Under the pieces are notes generated by a model. It saw nothing but the letters and a program-made list of their open reading frames with translations, did no database searches and was not told the DNA's origin. Positions 35,359 to 46,289 of a DNA stretch of 64,000 nt are shown here, piece by piece. Origin of the DNA: Bacteroidota bacterium (GTDB taxonomy: Bacteria; Bacteroidota; Bacteroidia; Chitinophagales; Chitinophagaceae); contig VBAR01000003.1 in NCBI GenBank assembly GCA_005882315.1, positions 711,640-775,639 on the forward strand, written 5' to 3'. The position numbers were made by a program, and so were the translations under genes. Within the stretch, counting starts at the first letter, position 1; the number at the start of each line of letters is the position of its first letter.

Positions 35359-35973
35359 TTATGCAATCAGTGCCCCTAGTTTGTTTTTCCTTTCCGGCCA
35401 TTTACCGAACTCTTGAACATATTCTTTCCAGTGGTCTCGGTGTACAAATACAAAGTACTTAATCAATGATAATACAACTACTACAGCGAAGCTTACTGTA
35501 GCTAAACGATTATCAGGAACTAAGTCTTTTTTCATAAAGACCTTATAGTAAACCATGCCTGATAACAGCACCCAAATTTCTAATATCAACAATGAAAAGA
35601 TGGCTTTCCAATCACTCCACCATACAGAAGGTGCTCGTTCCCAAAACTGGTATTTGCTGTCCTTTGCATTAACAAGAAAAGGCTGTAATCCTTCTCTATT
35701 ATTTTTCTTCATATTCTCTTTGATTGCCTGTGCTGTATGTTTCAAAAAATCACGTTGAACATCTTCTCTTTTTTTACCAGCCCTCAACTGCCAGATAATA
35801 TAAATATGATTCGGTATAAGAACAAACGCATAAATAATTACCCGTTGGTCATTTACCAGGAACCGCATACTCTCTATTATAATATCCTTGTATTTATCGG
35901 GTAGCAATAATGGTTTCCATTCCAGGTTAGTAGCTGTAAAGAAATGAGCATACTCGGTAATGCTTTCACGCAT
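35359..35973 (-). pseudogene. Chimeric, inactive REP-associated (RAYT-like) transposase
   Basis: A 204-residue frame. Residues 1-115 match the N-terminal half of Bacteroidota REP-associated Y1 transposases: FFTATNLEWKPLL, YAFVLIPNHIYIIWQ, VQRDFLKHTAQAIKENM, and KYQFWERAP. The HUH metal motif should read HxH; here it is H56-I-Y58, so the second metal His is lost. After KYQFWERAP the normal C-terminus with the catalytic Tyr helix is replaced by an unrelated piece with two hydrophobic helices (SLLILEIWVLLSGMVYY and TVSFAVVVVLSLIKYFVF). The frame is open, so it may be translated, but it cannot be a normal transposase. Confidence 0.7.
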
Positions 35974-36036
35974 AAATTAATAGTTTTAAAACCTGGCTAT
36001 TGCAAATTAATAAAACTATTAACCTGTTTTATTGGT

Positions 36037-36078
36037 GGGCTATACATAGCCCTGCGCCTCACGCCAACAACGGCGTGA
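36037..36078. repeat. Paired REP-like hairpins beside the RAYT-like gene
   Basis: GGGCTA-TACA-TAGCCC (36037-36052) and TCACGCC-AACAAC-GGCGTGA (36059-36078) lie 64-105 bases upstream of the RAYT-like start. The position fits the known pairing of REP palindromes with RAYT genes. A single short copy cannot prove a family. Confidence 0.55.
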
Positions 36079-36145
36079 AAGAATATATTTTATACGCTCT
36101 TGATGATTTGATAAAATCCGCTAAGCTGCAAGCTCTGTAAAATAC

Positions 36146-36169
36146 AAAAGCCCCTTAATTGGGGCTTTT
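36146..36169 (-). terminator. Terminator of the RHS toxin operon
   Basis: Stem AAAAGCCCC (36146-36154) pairs with GGGGCTTTT (36161-36169) around a 6-base loop. It includes the stop codon of the candidate immunity gene (36155-36157) and ends the minus-strand operon. Confidence 0.75.
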
Positions 36170-36625
36170 GCTATAAACGACAATATAAGTTTCTCCATAT
36201 TCTGTAAACCGCTCTACAATCATTTCTCTATCCGGGAATAAAAGATTGCAATTTACTTTCCAAGCTTTTATTAACACCTTGGTTAGTTCTTCAATTTGCA
36301 GTTCTTGCTGTTCCGTGCTGACTTGATTAATATGGAAGTAATCAGCCACATCATATAAGTTGCAAAACTTTTCAACTAAAGAAATATCCCCATTAAATTT
36401 ATCATACCATTGATTAAATATCGTTTCATCATACCGAAAATCTATAATTATACACCCTTTCTTTTCAATAAATGTTGGAAAGAAAAACTTCGTAAATGCT
36501 AAAGCCGCATTGGTATCATAAAACTGATTGAGATATGAGCAAATTGTCCAATTCCCCTTATTCGCATTCTCCCATTCAGAATATTCATTAAGAACATTTA
36601 ATTTAACATCAATTAATGTAGCCAT
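36155..36625 (-). CDS. Candidate immunity protein for the RHS toxin
   Basis: A 156-residue soluble protein without a signal peptide, rich in aromatic and acidic residues (DFRYDETIFNQWYDKF, SLVEKFCNLYDVADYF, YGETYIVVYSKS). It begins 9 bases after the stop codon of RHS protein 2, which carries a variable C-terminal end, and this is the usual place for the cognate immunity gene. I do not recognise an immunity family by sequence; the call rests on size, charge, strand and position. It is followed by a terminator. Confidence 0.6.
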   Translation of the reverse strand: MATLIDVKLNVLNEYSEWENANKGNWTICSYLNQFYDTNAALAFTKFFFPTFIEKKGCIIIDFRYDETIFNQWYDKFNGDISLVEKFCNLYDVADYFHINQVSTEQQELQIEELTKVLIKAWKVNCNLLFPDREMIVERFTEYGETYIVVYSKSPN

Positions 36626-36634
36626 AAATCGTTT

Positions 36635-39600
36635 TTAATTGCTTCCAGGCGGGGTTTCGGCTGGCATAGCTTTTTTAATTTTGTAACCATTGATAAACTT
36701 CTGTCCAGTATTCGGGTTTGTGTTATAATTGGGCACTTTCTGCGTAGCTCCGCCAACCCCATGTCGACTTCCTCCACTGCTAACTTGAACTTGCTTTTTA
36801 ATAACCCCATTACTACCATATGTAGAATATTTAGTCGTCTTTCCAGCAGCATCAAATGCTTCTATTTTACTTGAATTAGGTATTCCTGTTGATTGTGGGG
36901 CATTCTTCGCCTTAGTAGACGAAGTAACTAAATTTGAAGGTTTAGACGCTGTACTTGTAACAGTGTTTATTTTTGAACTATTAGCCGCCGCACTAGCCCC
37001 GGCAGTCAATACAGTACTTACACCCGCATCTGCATAACCCGCTATTGTATTTGCTTTTTGTTCTGATACGCCTGCTACCTGCAAGCCTTTACTTATTCCC
37101 TGTTCTGTAAATGACTGCGTAGACTTACCTGTCCAAAGCTGTGTAAAACCAGAGGTTGCAACATCAGCTCCGTGAACGACTGCAGCACCTCCCGCAACTG
37201 CACCTATTCCTGTCCAGGATGTTGCCGCACCTCCTACAGCACCAACAACCATTTCAACAACACCACCAACTGCTTTTATTCCACCCCAAATTCTTGTTCC
37301 TAAACTTGGAGGGTCGTCTGGGCCACCGTCATCAGGTTCGTCACCTAATGGGTCGCTGTATGTAATTGGATTATCGTAATTAGATGCATAAGGAGACCAT
37401 TGCTCCATACTTTCTATCTCTGGGTCAACCTGCCACCATCTTCCTGTTTGAGGGTCAAGTTCTCTGAAAAAAGCATCGTAAGTATTTAAATCAAAATCAT
37501 TCTCAAATTCTATCCCGTTGTATTTTCTTTTATTTTCTAAACTGCCCGCTGCCTTAGAAGATATACCCGCCATCGTCAAGCCAAATGGATAATAATGAGT
37601 TTCCTCAAGTAAAGGTCCACGAATATGCGTTACCTGCAAATTATCAAAGAACACATCAATGTTTGGAGTCTCATTGCTTACATAAATATACAAATAACCG
37701 CTTTTATTGATCTCTAAATTTGTTCTGTTATGTGTGGTATACGCATTACTACTACCTACCTGCTCAAAACCCGAACTGCTGCTATAGTATTTAAACTGTT
37801 CATCCAGGCAAACCCAGTTTATAAATGCTTTTGGCTTGCTGCCGTCGTAAGATTGTGAGTTTATAAAACTTGTTGCAGCCGCACTGCTCAGGCCACCGCT
37901 TGTTAATTCTGCCGCTGTAGCATGTCCCGCACTTACTGGACCAATACCATTACTTAATGCAGCGATCAAATCATTTACCGGGCTCACTGGTGTACCGGGT
38001 GAACTGCCACTGTTCCACCAGCTGTTTACATTAAGGTTAAACTTATCACCCGCCATCACTTTTAATATAATCGCAGGGCCTATTTTATTTCCGCTTCCGT
38101 TTACTTTCGCTACTTTGACATTACCTGCGGGTGTATTTGAAGGATAACCACTACCTGTTGGAGCATCAATTCTTGTTGAAGATAAATTGCTATAATAGGT
38201 TTCTTCAACAGTTGCATTAGCAATTTCCATTGTCGCTGCGGGGTATGCATCGGTTTTTTGTTCTTCCGTCAATATCATTCTTACATTACCCAGATGGTCT
38301 TTCAGCATATAATCATAGGCAAAACCGGTTACAGCATTTGGATCAGCTGCATTATTAAACAATGACCTGATGCGGCCTTCTTCATGGCCTGTAAACTGCA
38401 GTTTGTATGTATAGGCAAGCGTTGAAAGATTTGCATTTGTATATGATTTACTTTCATACACAAATCCATCGATGTAACTGGTAGTGGTGGTAATATCAGT
38501 AGTATAGTTGGTGTTGTTCGACGTTATCGTTACGGCGGTTTCGGTTGTTGTCTTACTGAGTTTATTGCCTGATGCATCGTAGGTATAGTTTATAGTGCCT
38601 CTTATAGCACCACCTGTTGTTCTTACCGTAATAGTTTGCGGCAGGTTCAGGCAATTGTATACAATGCCGTCATTACTGCTGTTGCCAATGTCTTTATTGT
38701 AATCACGTACCATATTACCATTGGCATCATAAACATAGTCAGTTATACCGGCTATATTAGGTAATGTTTTAGTTGCATTTTGGGGGTGCAGTGTTGATGT
38801 GCGGAAATCGCCCAGCTTTGTTGTTGGAAGATTTTCTGCATCCACCACAGTTTTCAACCTGTTGCTGTTTGTATAATAATCATAGGTAAGGTTATCTATT
38901 ATTCCTGTGGGTGCACCGATCTTCCAGCCATATTGTGTCATGGCTCTTATGTTGCCATTTGCATCATAAGCAGAAGTAGGTTCGGATCCATCGCCCATCA
39001 GCACATTATATTTCATAGTTGTGCTGTTCCAACTTGCATTTGCATCATCCTGTTCAAATACTCCTTTCAATATTCTGTTTGCTGCATCATAAGCAAAATC
39101 ATACTTGCGTTTTACATCATCACCATCGCTTTTCCATATCATACCCGTGATATTGCCATTGAATAAACCACTGCCCTGGTAGTTGCGGCCGGATTGATTG
39201 GTTATTTTATCGTAGCCCAATTCAAATCCAAATTTTGTTGTTCCGCTTTGTCCCGTTGATGCCAGGTAACTACGGTTCATACCCAGCATCCAGCCACGGA
39301 TATTATAGTCATAGCTAAGACTTTCAAGAGTGTTTGCCCCTAATGTTTTTTTGTTTAACTGGCCAAGTTTGTCGTATTCATTCTGTACAATTAATTGTTC
39401 GGGTTTAGTTACCGTTGCTCCATTTACAGTGCGGCTTATTGTTTTTCTTACATTTTTAACTCTGCCCAGATGATCATATTCCATTCTGGTAACCGCAATA
39501 TGTTCTTGTGAAGGTGATGAACTTGTGTACTGCCTTTGTATGTTAACCAATGGCTGCCCGGACCAACTGTATTGTGTGGTTAACATATCCGTGCCTCCGG

Positions 39601-41071
39601 TTATGTTTTTACTTTGTACCTGTATCACTCTTCCTTTAGCATCGTAAAATGAAATAGAATATAGGTAAGTAGATGTACCGAGTACTTTTATTTTGCTGCC
39701 AGTCATCATTCCTTTTAACTGGTTTGATTTAACATTTGCCTGTGCATAAGGCCAGTCTACGTTTGATACGGATTGAAAATAGGTATCGTATCCCGTGTTG
39801 TAATTTGAACTGAACGGATCTCCGTTTGCGGCAAGCCAACTGTAATCATCATAAAATGTTTGTGATAAAATTTCCCATGTACCTGAAAGGGAAGGATAAG
39901 CAGTGCTGCTATAGGCAGCAGAGCGGTGATCAGCAGCACTCTGACTGTTATTCCATAAACCGGTTTCTTTCGGACGGTTGAGTTCATCATACAGGGTATA
40001 CATCCATTTCACGGTACCTGTTCTCATATTTGCATCTTGTGTCAACACCAAACGATCTCTTGCGTCATATATCATATACACTTCATTTGCTCCAGGTACT
40101 TTTTTTATTGTCATCCTGTTTCGCTGGTCATATTCGTAACGGAAGCATTGTTCGGCCAGATAAGGGCTTAAATCCCAGTTAACAACCGGCTCATTCATAA
40201 GTTTTATAGCTTGTGGCTGAATGACACATCTAAGGTTATTCAAATCATCATAGATATAATAGGTGCAAAGCCATCCCGGATAGCCGCTGCCGGTACCGTC
40301 GTCCACTGTGGCCGTTAACTGTACCTTCTTAAGAATTACTTTCCCCTCCTTGTCTTTAAATTCTATTACCTGCTTTTGGTGTTCATCGACGGTTACATTT
40401 TTATATAACTCTCCGGCGGGGTATGTCCCGCTTATTGCATAGGTTCCAAAACTGCCGGATACATCTGTAACATTCCATTTTTTTACATCATCAGTTGCCG
40501 TATTTATCCAATATTTCATTTCTACGCCGCGGCTTGCTCCGGTCCAGCTATTACCGGGAGCCATAGTTTTTTCAACTCGGTTTAATGGCGATGCCTCATA
40601 GTTTGTCTGTCCGTAAAAAAAAGTTTCTCCCTGTGAACCATATTGCGATGTCATAAATGTTGCCTGTTGCTGAAATGGATCCATTTTAAACAATCCGTCA
40701 GCCGTGGTGGATACAGTGGGCAAATATTTAAATCGTTCCCTTCCAAACTGATCATACTCAACCATAATTACCATATCTTTTTTTGAACTGGTAATTGTTT
40801 CCAGCGAGCCCTCTTTTATAACCGTTTGCAATGGCCTGCCTAATCCATCTACATATGCTGTAGCTTGTTTTACATCCTGCAAAGACCTTGTCATAAGAGT
40901 ATTGGGGTTTTGTTCAGGGGCAGTGGCCTCCCATGTACGTACATAGCTAACGGGTGTATTAACTAAGTAGTCTGCCGGAACAGGACGAGGTGTTTGTCCA
41001 TATAATAATATATGCAGGTAAGTGCCTATCACCAGCAATACAATTTTCTTCAATAAATTATTTCTGTGCAT
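36635..41071 (-). CDS. RHS-repeat protein 2 with variable C-terminal toxin-like domain
   Basis: A 1478-residue protein. A signal-peptide-like helix ([20 protein letters not shown]) is followed by [21 protein letters not shown], the start of the DUF6443-type N-terminal domain of Bacteroidota RHS proteins. RHS/YD repeats follow ([33 protein letters not shown]). The core domain ends near residue 1245 with [16 protein letters not shown]. After it come a Gly/Ala-rich hydrophobic region (about 1255-1310) and a final 85 residues ([39 protein letters not shown]) of a type seen in polymorphic toxins, possibly a nuclease. A candidate immunity gene follows. Confidence 0.88.
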   Translation of the reverse strand: MHRNNLLKKIVLLVIGTYLHILLYGQTPRPVPADYLVNTPVSYVRTWEATAPEQNPNTLMTRSLQDVKQATAYVDGLGRPLQTVIKEGSLETITSSKKDMVIMVEYDQFGRERFKYLPTVSTTADGLFKMDPFQQQATFMTSQYGSQGETFFYGQTNYEASPLNRVEKTMAPGNSWTGASRGVEMKYWINTATDDVKKWNVTDVSGSFGTYAISGTYPAGELYKNVTVDEHQKQVIEFKDKEGKVILKKVQLTATVDDGTGSGYPGWLCTYYIYDDLNNLRCVIQPQAIKLMNEPVVNWDLSPYLAEQCFRYEYDQRNRMTIKKVPGANEVYMIYDARDRLVLTQDANMRTGTVKWMYTLYDELNRPKETGLWNNSQSAADHRSAAYSSTAYPSLSGTWEILSQTFYDDYSWLAANGDPFSSNYNTGYDTYFQSVSNVDWPYAQANVKSNQLKGMMTGSKIKVLGTSTYLYSISFYDAKGRVIQVQSKNITGGTDMLTTQYSWSGQPLVNIQRQYTSSSPSQEHIAVTRMEYDHLGRVKNVRKTISRTVNGATVTKPEQLIVQNEYDKLGQLNKKTLGANTLESLSYDYNIRGWMLGMNRSYLASTGQSGTTKFGFELGYDKITNQSGRNYQGSGLFNGNITGMIWKSDGDDVKRKYDFAYDAANRILKGVFEQDDANASWNSTTMKYNVLMGDGSEPTSAYDANGNIRAMTQYGWKIGAPTGIIDNLTYDYYTNSNRLKTVVDAENLPTTKLGDFRTSTLHPQNATKTLPNIAGITDYVYDANGNMVRDYNKDIGNSSNDGIVYNCLNLPQTITVRTTGGAIRGTINYTYDASGNKLSKTTTETAVTITSNNTNYTTDITTTTSYIDGFVYESKSYTNANLSTLAYTYKLQFTGHEEGRIRSLFNNAADPNAVTGFAYDYMLKDHLGNVRMILTEEQKTDAYPAATMEIANATVEETYYSNLSSTRIDAPTGSGYPSNTPAGNVKVAKVNGSGNKIGPAIILKVMAGDKFNLNVNSWWNSGSSPGTPVSPVNDLIAALSNGIGPVSAGHATAAELTSGGLSSAAATSFINSQSYDGSKPKAFINWVCLDEQFKYYSSSSGFEQVGSSNAYTTHNRTNLEINKSGYLYIYVSNETPNIDVFFDNLQVTHIRGPLLEETHYYPFGLTMAGISSKAAGSLENKRKYNGIEFENDFDLNTYDAFFRELDPQTGRWWQVDPEIESMEQWSPYASNYDNPITYSDPLGDEPDDGGPDDPPSLGTRIWGGIKAVGGVVEMVVGAVGGAATSWTGIGAVAGGAAVVHGADVATSGFTQLWTGKSTQSFTEQGISKGLQVAGVSEQKANTIAGYADAGVSTVLTAGASAAANSSKINTVTSTASKPSNLVTSSTKAKNAPQSTGIPNSSKIEAFDAAGKTTKYSTYGSNGVIKKQVQVSSGGSRHGVGGATQKVPNYNTNPNTGQKFINGYKIKKAMPAETPPGSN

Positions 41072-41105
41072 TGCAAACAGTTAAAAGGTTCAGATAATTA
41101 GTTCA

Positions 41106-41447
41106 TCAATTATTGTTTACCAGGTATCTTTTTTTCTGCAAATACAGACTGTATTGATTCGAAGTCAATACATTTCTGTACATTGAATCACGGCTATTTT
41201 CTACCCGTTGTATCATACGGCCCAATGAATCGGTGTTGGCGTATTGCTGGCGGGCCTGTGTTTTCAGGTCATACAATTGCAGGTTGATATTATAGATCTG
41301 TGTCTTCTTCTGTTGGCTAAGCCCCAGCGAGTCTTTCATCTTTTGTGCTATTTTATCAGCCAGTTCCATGGCAGTTGTAGTCTGACCATTTGCTTTGGCA
41401 ACAGAGAGAAGAATAAAAATAATGATGTAAAAAAATGTATACTTCAT
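41106..41447 (-). CDS. Small secreted helical protein between two RHS genes
   Basis: A 113-residue protein with a signal peptide (cleavage near ANGQ) and two to three long helices (LADKIAQKMKDSLGLSQQKKTQIYN, TDSLGRMIQRVENSRDSMYRN). The layout resembles CpxP/Spy-like periplasmic helical proteins, and the MKDSLGLSQQKK segment fits the DxLxLTxxQ pattern of that group, but this is weak. Its place in the operon, 17 bases after RHS protein 1 and 34 before RHS protein 2, suggests a chaperone or assembly role. Confidence 0.6.
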   Translation of the reverse strand: MKYTFFYIIIFILLSVAKANGQTTTAMELADKIAQKMKDSLGLSQQKKTQIYNINLQLYDLKTQARQQYANTDSLGRMIQRVENSRDSMYRNVLTSNQYSLYLQKKRYLVNNN

Positions 41448-41464
41448 AACTTATTTGTTTTATT

Positions 41465-44400
41465 TTAAGATTCACTAACACTACAATCCCATTGCTGATC
41501 ATGAAGTTCAGTATAGTCTTGTGACCAGGCACCATCACTCCATTCCCAATGATAAGTGCAAACCCATTTATGAATTGACACATCAAAATAGTAGCCGGTA
41601 AAGATTTTCCAACCGGTTTGACAAACTCCGTTTACACAATGTTTATTCGGTGCCGTCCATTCGCAATTAGTGTAGGTGCATCCGGGAGGCGTACAAGTAC
41701 CATTGGCATTTGCATAGGCTTGTCCATTGGCTGTAATATCCGCTTGCGCTTTTGCGTCTGCATCGGCCTGGCTGATGGTTGACATATAAATATTCACGGG
41801 CACGGTATAGGTTACTGTACTTCCAAGATATCCCGATGAGCAATTGTTGCGTGTAAAGCTTTGGCTTGCCGCTGCATTGTAATAAATATTGCAGGCTGTT
41901 GTTTGTCCAGAATAATTGTAACAGATTTTTTTGAGAATGTTGTTATCCTTATCCCTAATTAAGATAAGACGGTTAAAATTATCGTATTCGTAATAGATTG
42001 TCCTGCCATTAGGATCAGTTTCACTCGTAATGCCAATAAGTGATTTATAAGTGTAGGTAGTTACAAAACAGTTTGCAACTGTTCTAAGCTTATTTAGCTC
42101 CGTTCTCATATCACCATCAGTAGTGGCAGAATTATTTATTATCGAAAGATTAATACCGCTTTGATTTACTATGTCAGCATACGTTTTATTTAAAATTTTT
42201 GCGACCGGATACTTCTGTCCATACCCCCAGATATAAGATGTAACGATTCCGTCTTTTCCGGTTGCTTGCAGCATATTACCTCTATTATCATAGTCACTAA
42301 TCATGGCCTCTGTTTCAAGAGAATTACCTAAATTCGACTTTTGAATTGTTGATGGCAGAATTAATGAATTATTATGCCAAGTTGAATAGTTAATTTTTGC
42401 CTTACTTAACTCTTTGCTTAAACTCGTATTTGTTTCCGTTTGTTCTAGAACAGAAGCCACCATATTTCGGATTACCATTTCATCGTAAACAGGTGTTCCG
42501 ATAAAATCGAAAGAGTGCTTTAATGTCGAGGTAATAGTTTCCCCTTTAGAATTTTTTGAAATTATTTTAGTGGCAATCGAAGGGTATTGAGAATTTTCAT
42601 AGAAATATTCCTTTGTAGTTACGACCTCAGTTAAGGTAACATAATCATAATATGCATTTGTAGTTTTTTTTATTCTTCGCCCCCCTGAATGATAATAACG
42701 ATCTGCAAAATTAAAAACATTGCGTCCAATCATAGAAGTGATCTTATCATATGAGGAAATAATATGAGGACAATTTTGGTTGGTGGTGTTAATTTTACAT
42801 TCAGGTGTTATCCATCGTTCCATTAAGAAATCCCTGATTGTTCCCAAAGAATAATCTTCATACTCATATACCTCTGATTGCCCGCCCGTACTTCCAACAA
42901 TTTCTTTAGAAGTTAAATTTCCATATACCCAGGGCTTATAGTTATTTGCAAAAGTTTTATAGTACATTCTATTGGGAGGACTCGATGAATACATTCCTGC
43001 AGGGTAATTAATTTCTTCATACGTATAGGCGGGTTCATTATCGTATGTGTAAACTATTGATCCATTATTGTCAGATTCTGAAACCCATCCATATCCTATT
43101 GGGGATCCCTGAGGTGAATAATCGATGCTGGGATTTTCTGTCATTATTACTCTTCGTGCCCAAGGATTATTAAAATCCATCAAGGATGTATTAATACAAT
43201 ACTCTTCTGAGGGTGTTATTTCAGTAGCACCAGAGCCATAAGAATAATTCTTTTCGTAAGCAATTTCGTTGGCGGTAGTATAGTTAGTAATTTTCTTAAT
43301 TCTTAACCCCCCTACAGGCACATTAGAAGAATTTTTATTTCCTTCATAATCGAAAACGGTATAACCACCAGTTGGATAAGTTATTTTATCCAGCACATAC
43401 GTTTTTGTGTAATATTCAGAAGGAGTTTTTATAGCGTTGCCTCCTATATTAATGTAAAAAGGAGGACCGTATTCATCCCGGCTCATAAACCCGGAATACT
43501 GAGATATTCGGGATGTTTGTCCGTTGTCTCCATTGTAAAAACCCCAGTAATCCTTGGGCGTATTTAGCTGAAAAGGCGTTGGCTTTGCATCCTGAAAATT
43601 CTCTCTAAAATAATTGAAGGAATAGGTTTCATTTGTATTGTTAAGAGCATCAGTAACTGTGATAGATTGCAATTTAGAACTGGATAATGGATCAAAACCT
43701 GAATAGGCACTTGGGAATGGAGTAATGTTAAGAACGATTTTCTTTATTACTTGACTCGAACCATTTAATACCTCGATAGAATTTAACATCTTTGTACTTG
43801 CATCCAGATTAAACCGCACACTCCCTGACCGAAAAAATATTTGACTTATAAAAGAAGTGTAATTCTTCATCAAGTATGACTTAAGCTCAAGACTTTCACC
43901 CCATATCCTTGAGTTTGCAAAATTCTCACTAGTGTTACTCAAATTATCATCCCACCAATCATCAATTGAGTAAATATGATAGTATCGATTGATTACAAAA
44001 TTTTGGCCCTGTTGATATGAAAAAGAAACGATATTATTTGGATCAATCGCCGATTTGATCGCATTTAAAGGGAATGCAGTTGCAGCATTTTTTGTAAAGC
44101 TGCTAACAGGATCCGAATATTCAGTAAATTCAATTCCTTCTGGGCCAAAACTGTATTCAAGACCCTTTTCATCTAAAATGTTATAGGCTACGCCTGAAAG
44201 CTTCAATGAACTTTTATCTAAAGCAAATGCGCCAGATTGCGCAAAAATATATTTTGCTGATTTTCCTAAAAAATTATAGTTCCAAATATCGTATTCATGA
44301 TCATACATTATACCCTCATCCAACTCATCGAGGAGTAGTGCAACAGGTTCATCCGACCAGTTTAAATTTTGTGCAGGCTGTGCTGGAATCATAAACGACT

Positions 44401-44740
44401 TCGTTTCATCCGGAAATCCCTGGACAGTTCTTGTTAACATTCCGCCTACATTCAATGTCCATCCCAATCCTACAAATCCCGACACATCGTCCGATTTGCA
44501 CCCTGATGCATGATAATTTAATGTTATAGGAACTTCAATATCTCCTTCACTAATCGTAAAGAGTGGAATTGAAATAGACGGTATCCCCGTAAAATTATTT
44601 ACAGGATAGTCTCCATAGCGTTGAAACTGCATTGCAGTTGGAGATGGCAACATCACATTTGGAAGTTTTGTTTGAATTTGTGCTGAGATTGAATATCCCC
44701 AGACAATATAGAATCCAAAAATTGATATTTTCTTAAGCAT
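41465..44740 (-). CDS. RHS-repeat protein 1 with DUF5977-like C-terminus
   Basis: A 1091-residue exported protein: signal peptide (IVWGYSISAQ), then the Bacteroidota RHS N-terminus RYGDYPVNNFTGIPSISIPLF...NYHASGCKSDDVSGFVGLGW, followed by repeats of the sugar-dialdehyde/YD type (YEYDNFNRLILIRDKDNN near the end). The RHS core domain found in protein 2 is missing. Residues about 950-1015 match DUF5977: SFTRNNCSSGYLGSTVTYTV and STISQADADAKAQADI with GQAYANANGTC. The last 75 residues are Cys- and Trp-rich (CTYTNCEWTAPNKHC). It lies 15 bases downstream of the coiled-coil/barrel gene. Confidence 0.85.
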   Translation of the reverse strand: MLKKISIFGFYIVWGYSISAQIQTKLPNVMLPSPTAMQFQRYGDYPVNNFTGIPSISIPLFTISEGDIEVPITLNYHASGCKSDDVSGFVGLGWTLNVGGMLTRTVQGFPDETKSFMIPAQPAQNLNWSDEPVALLLDELDEGIMYDHEYDIWNYNFLGKSAKYIFAQSGAFALDKSSLKLSGVAYNILDEKGLEYSFGPEGIEFTEYSDPVSSFTKNAATAFPLNAIKSAIDPNNIVSFSYQQGQNFVINRYYHIYSIDDWWDDNLSNTSENFANSRIWGESLELKSYLMKNYTSFISQIFFRSGSVRFNLDASTKMLNSIEVLNGSSQVIKKIVLNITPFPSAYSGFDPLSSSKLQSITVTDALNNTNETYSFNYFRENFQDAKPTPFQLNTPKDYWGFYNGDNGQTSRISQYSGFMSRDEYGPPFYINIGGNAIKTPSEYYTKTYVLDKITYPTGGYTVFDYEGNKNSSNVPVGGLRIKKITNYTTANEIAYEKNYSYGSGATEITPSEEYCINTSLMDFNNPWARRVIMTENPSIDYSPQGSPIGYGWVSESDNNGSIVYTYDNEPAYTYEEINYPAGMYSSSPPNRMYYKTFANNYKPWVYGNLTSKEIVGSTGGQSEVYEYEDYSLGTIRDFLMERWITPECKINTTNQNCPHIISSYDKITSMIGRNVFNFADRYYHSGGRRIKKTTNAYYDYVTLTEVVTTKEYFYENSQYPSIATKIISKNSKGETITSTLKHSFDFIGTPVYDEMVIRNMVASVLEQTETNTSLSKELSKAKINYSTWHNNSLILPSTIQKSNLGNSLETEAMISDYDNRGNMLQATGKDGIVTSYIWGYGQKYPVAKILNKTYADIVNQSGINLSIINNSATTDGDMRTELNKLRTVANCFVTTYTYKSLIGITSETDPNGRTIYYEYDNFNRLILIRDKDNNILKKICYNYSGQTTACNIYYNAAASQSFTRNNCSSGYLGSTVTYTVPVNIYMSTISQADADAKAQADITANGQAYANANGTCTPPGCTYTNCEWTAPNKHCVNGVCQTGWKIFTGYYFDVSIHKWVCTYHWEWSDGAWSQDYTELHDQQWDCSVSES

Positions 44741-44755
44741 TGTATCTTGAATTTT

Positions 44756-46192
44756 TTAAAAATTATATCCAACTCTAAAAACAAATGGATGCGTCCTCGG
44801 AACCTGCTGATAACTCAAAAAATCCCATAACAACTGAACCTTTGTTTTCTTAAATATTTTGCTTTTTACAGAAACTACTTTGCTCATTCCTATCAATCCA
44901 CTTACCTGCCACGCAGAATAATTTTGTAATTGGTCGATTGATTTAAAAGCTTCTTTGTAATTCTGTTCATAACCTCCGCTGATCCAGAAGGAACCTTTTA
45001 TTTTCCAATCAATAAAACTTCTGAGACCAACGCCCTGGCTGCTAATTTTCATATGATCCCATCCACTCCCCCATCCGAATTTGTAGGAAGCTCCAATCCC
45101 GATAATACTTTTATCATTCAGCTTATATCCAACTGAAAGACCGATATCACTGGTAACAGGGAAAAAATTTGTTGCTCTTTGTGTTTGAAAATTTGTACCG
45201 ATCTCCATTCTTTTCCAGAAACTTTTTGTTTTCTGATCATTTGGTTTAAATCCTTCTGGCATAATATCCTCACTGTTGCCTCCACCCATCTGCATCACTT
45301 TATCCTTTAACTGCTGTATTTGCGATTGTGCCTGTTGTAAATTATTTTGAAACTGCTGTTGAGCATTCGGACCACCTGCAGATATTTGTTGTTGGATCAG
45401 GTTGTTTACAGAAGCCCTTGTTTGCAATCCGGCAAGGCTCGCAACATAGTTGGGGTCGGTTGGATCACCAGGCATGCGGAATAGTGAAGCAAGCATGCTA
45501 TTCTTCGCCATAAAATCTTTGAACACCTTTGTTTTACTTAGTAGCTCTATAGCTTTTTGTTCAATCTTCTTCGGGTCATTGAGTATTTCTTTATACTCTT
45601 TAACTTGTGCTGAATAATAATAAACTTGTTTATTGATTTGTTTCAGTTCTTTGACGAATCCAAATTTGCTAAGCTGTTCTTTTAAAAATTGTCGTCTCTC
45701 TTTTAAAAACTGTTTTATTTCCTCGGCTTTCTGTAATTGGTTTTCCAGCCCTTTAACTTTACTTAAAGCTTCATCCAATTTTTCTTTTCCCTCTTTGATA
45801 TTTGAGATCAGTTCAGGATTTTGTTGAATGAATTTTAGAGAGGTAGCAAGCGTATCGAGAGAAGGAATATAATTTCTATAAGCAGGGTTCTTTAATTTCT
45901 CCTGTAGCGCTTTATACTTTTCATCTGACTTGGCGAAAATTTCTTTTGCTGCTGATGAATCAATTTTTGAGAGCTTCTTCATCATCTTGGCTTCCTGCTT
46001 CTGTAATTTTTCTAATGCCTTTTGCGATTTCTTATCCAACTGTTCTTCGATCGCCGCTGATTTAGCTGAAACTTTTTCAAGATATTTTGCAGGTACTTTA
46101 ATTGAAGAGTCTAAAACCTGTCCGTAGGTGGTTTGGTAACCTACAGTAGTTAAAAGGCAAAGCAATATAGTTACAACAGGTTTTATCATCAT
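44756..46192 (-). CDS. Coiled-coil protein with outer-membrane beta-barrel C-terminus
   Basis: A 478-residue exported protein. After a signal peptide (cleavage near YGQ) come about 210 residues of Lys/Glu/Gln-rich coiled coil (AAIEEQLDKKSQKALEKLQK, KEQLSKFGFVKELKQINKQ). A second Gln-rich helical part follows (about 270-320). The last 160 residues have alternating strands with a final VPRTHPFVFRVGYNF, typical of an outer-membrane barrel that ends in Phe. It is the first gene of the RHS operon and could anchor or export the RHS proteins at the outer membrane; this is inferred from order alone. Confidence 0.7.
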   Translation of the reverse strand: MMIKPVVTILLCLLTTVGYQTTYGQVLDSSIKVPAKYLEKVSAKSAAIEEQLDKKSQKALEKLQKQEAKMMKKLSKIDSSAAKEIFAKSDEKYKALQEKLKNPAYRNYIPSLDTLATSLKFIQQNPELISNIKEGKEKLDEALSKVKGLENQLQKAEEIKQFLKERRQFLKEQLSKFGFVKELKQINKQVYYYSAQVKEYKEILNDPKKIEQKAIELLSKTKVFKDFMAKNSMLASLFRMPGDPTDPNYVASLAGLQTRASVNNLIQQQISAGGPNAQQQFQNNLQQAQSQIQQLKDKVMQMGGGNSEDIMPEGFKPNDQKTKSFWKRMEIGTNFQTQRATNFFPVTSDIGLSVGYKLNDKSIIGIGASYKFGWGSGWDHMKISSQGVGLRSFIDWKIKGSFWISGGYEQNYKEAFKSIDQLQNYSAWQVSGLIGMSKVVSVKSKIFKKTKVQLLWDFLSYQQVPRTHPFVFRVGYNF

Positions 46193-46289
46193 AAAACTTA
46201 TGAAATAGTTATACTGTGACTCTTCAGTTCATTAAATTAATTGTATTATCTACATCTATCTGTACTAGTACCATCTTATCCCTTTCGAT

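Noticed and set aside
37156..37365. Plus-strand His/Gln-rich frame inside RHS gene 2
   Set aside because: It is the reverse reading of a Gly/Ala-rich segment; the biased composition explains the long open frame.
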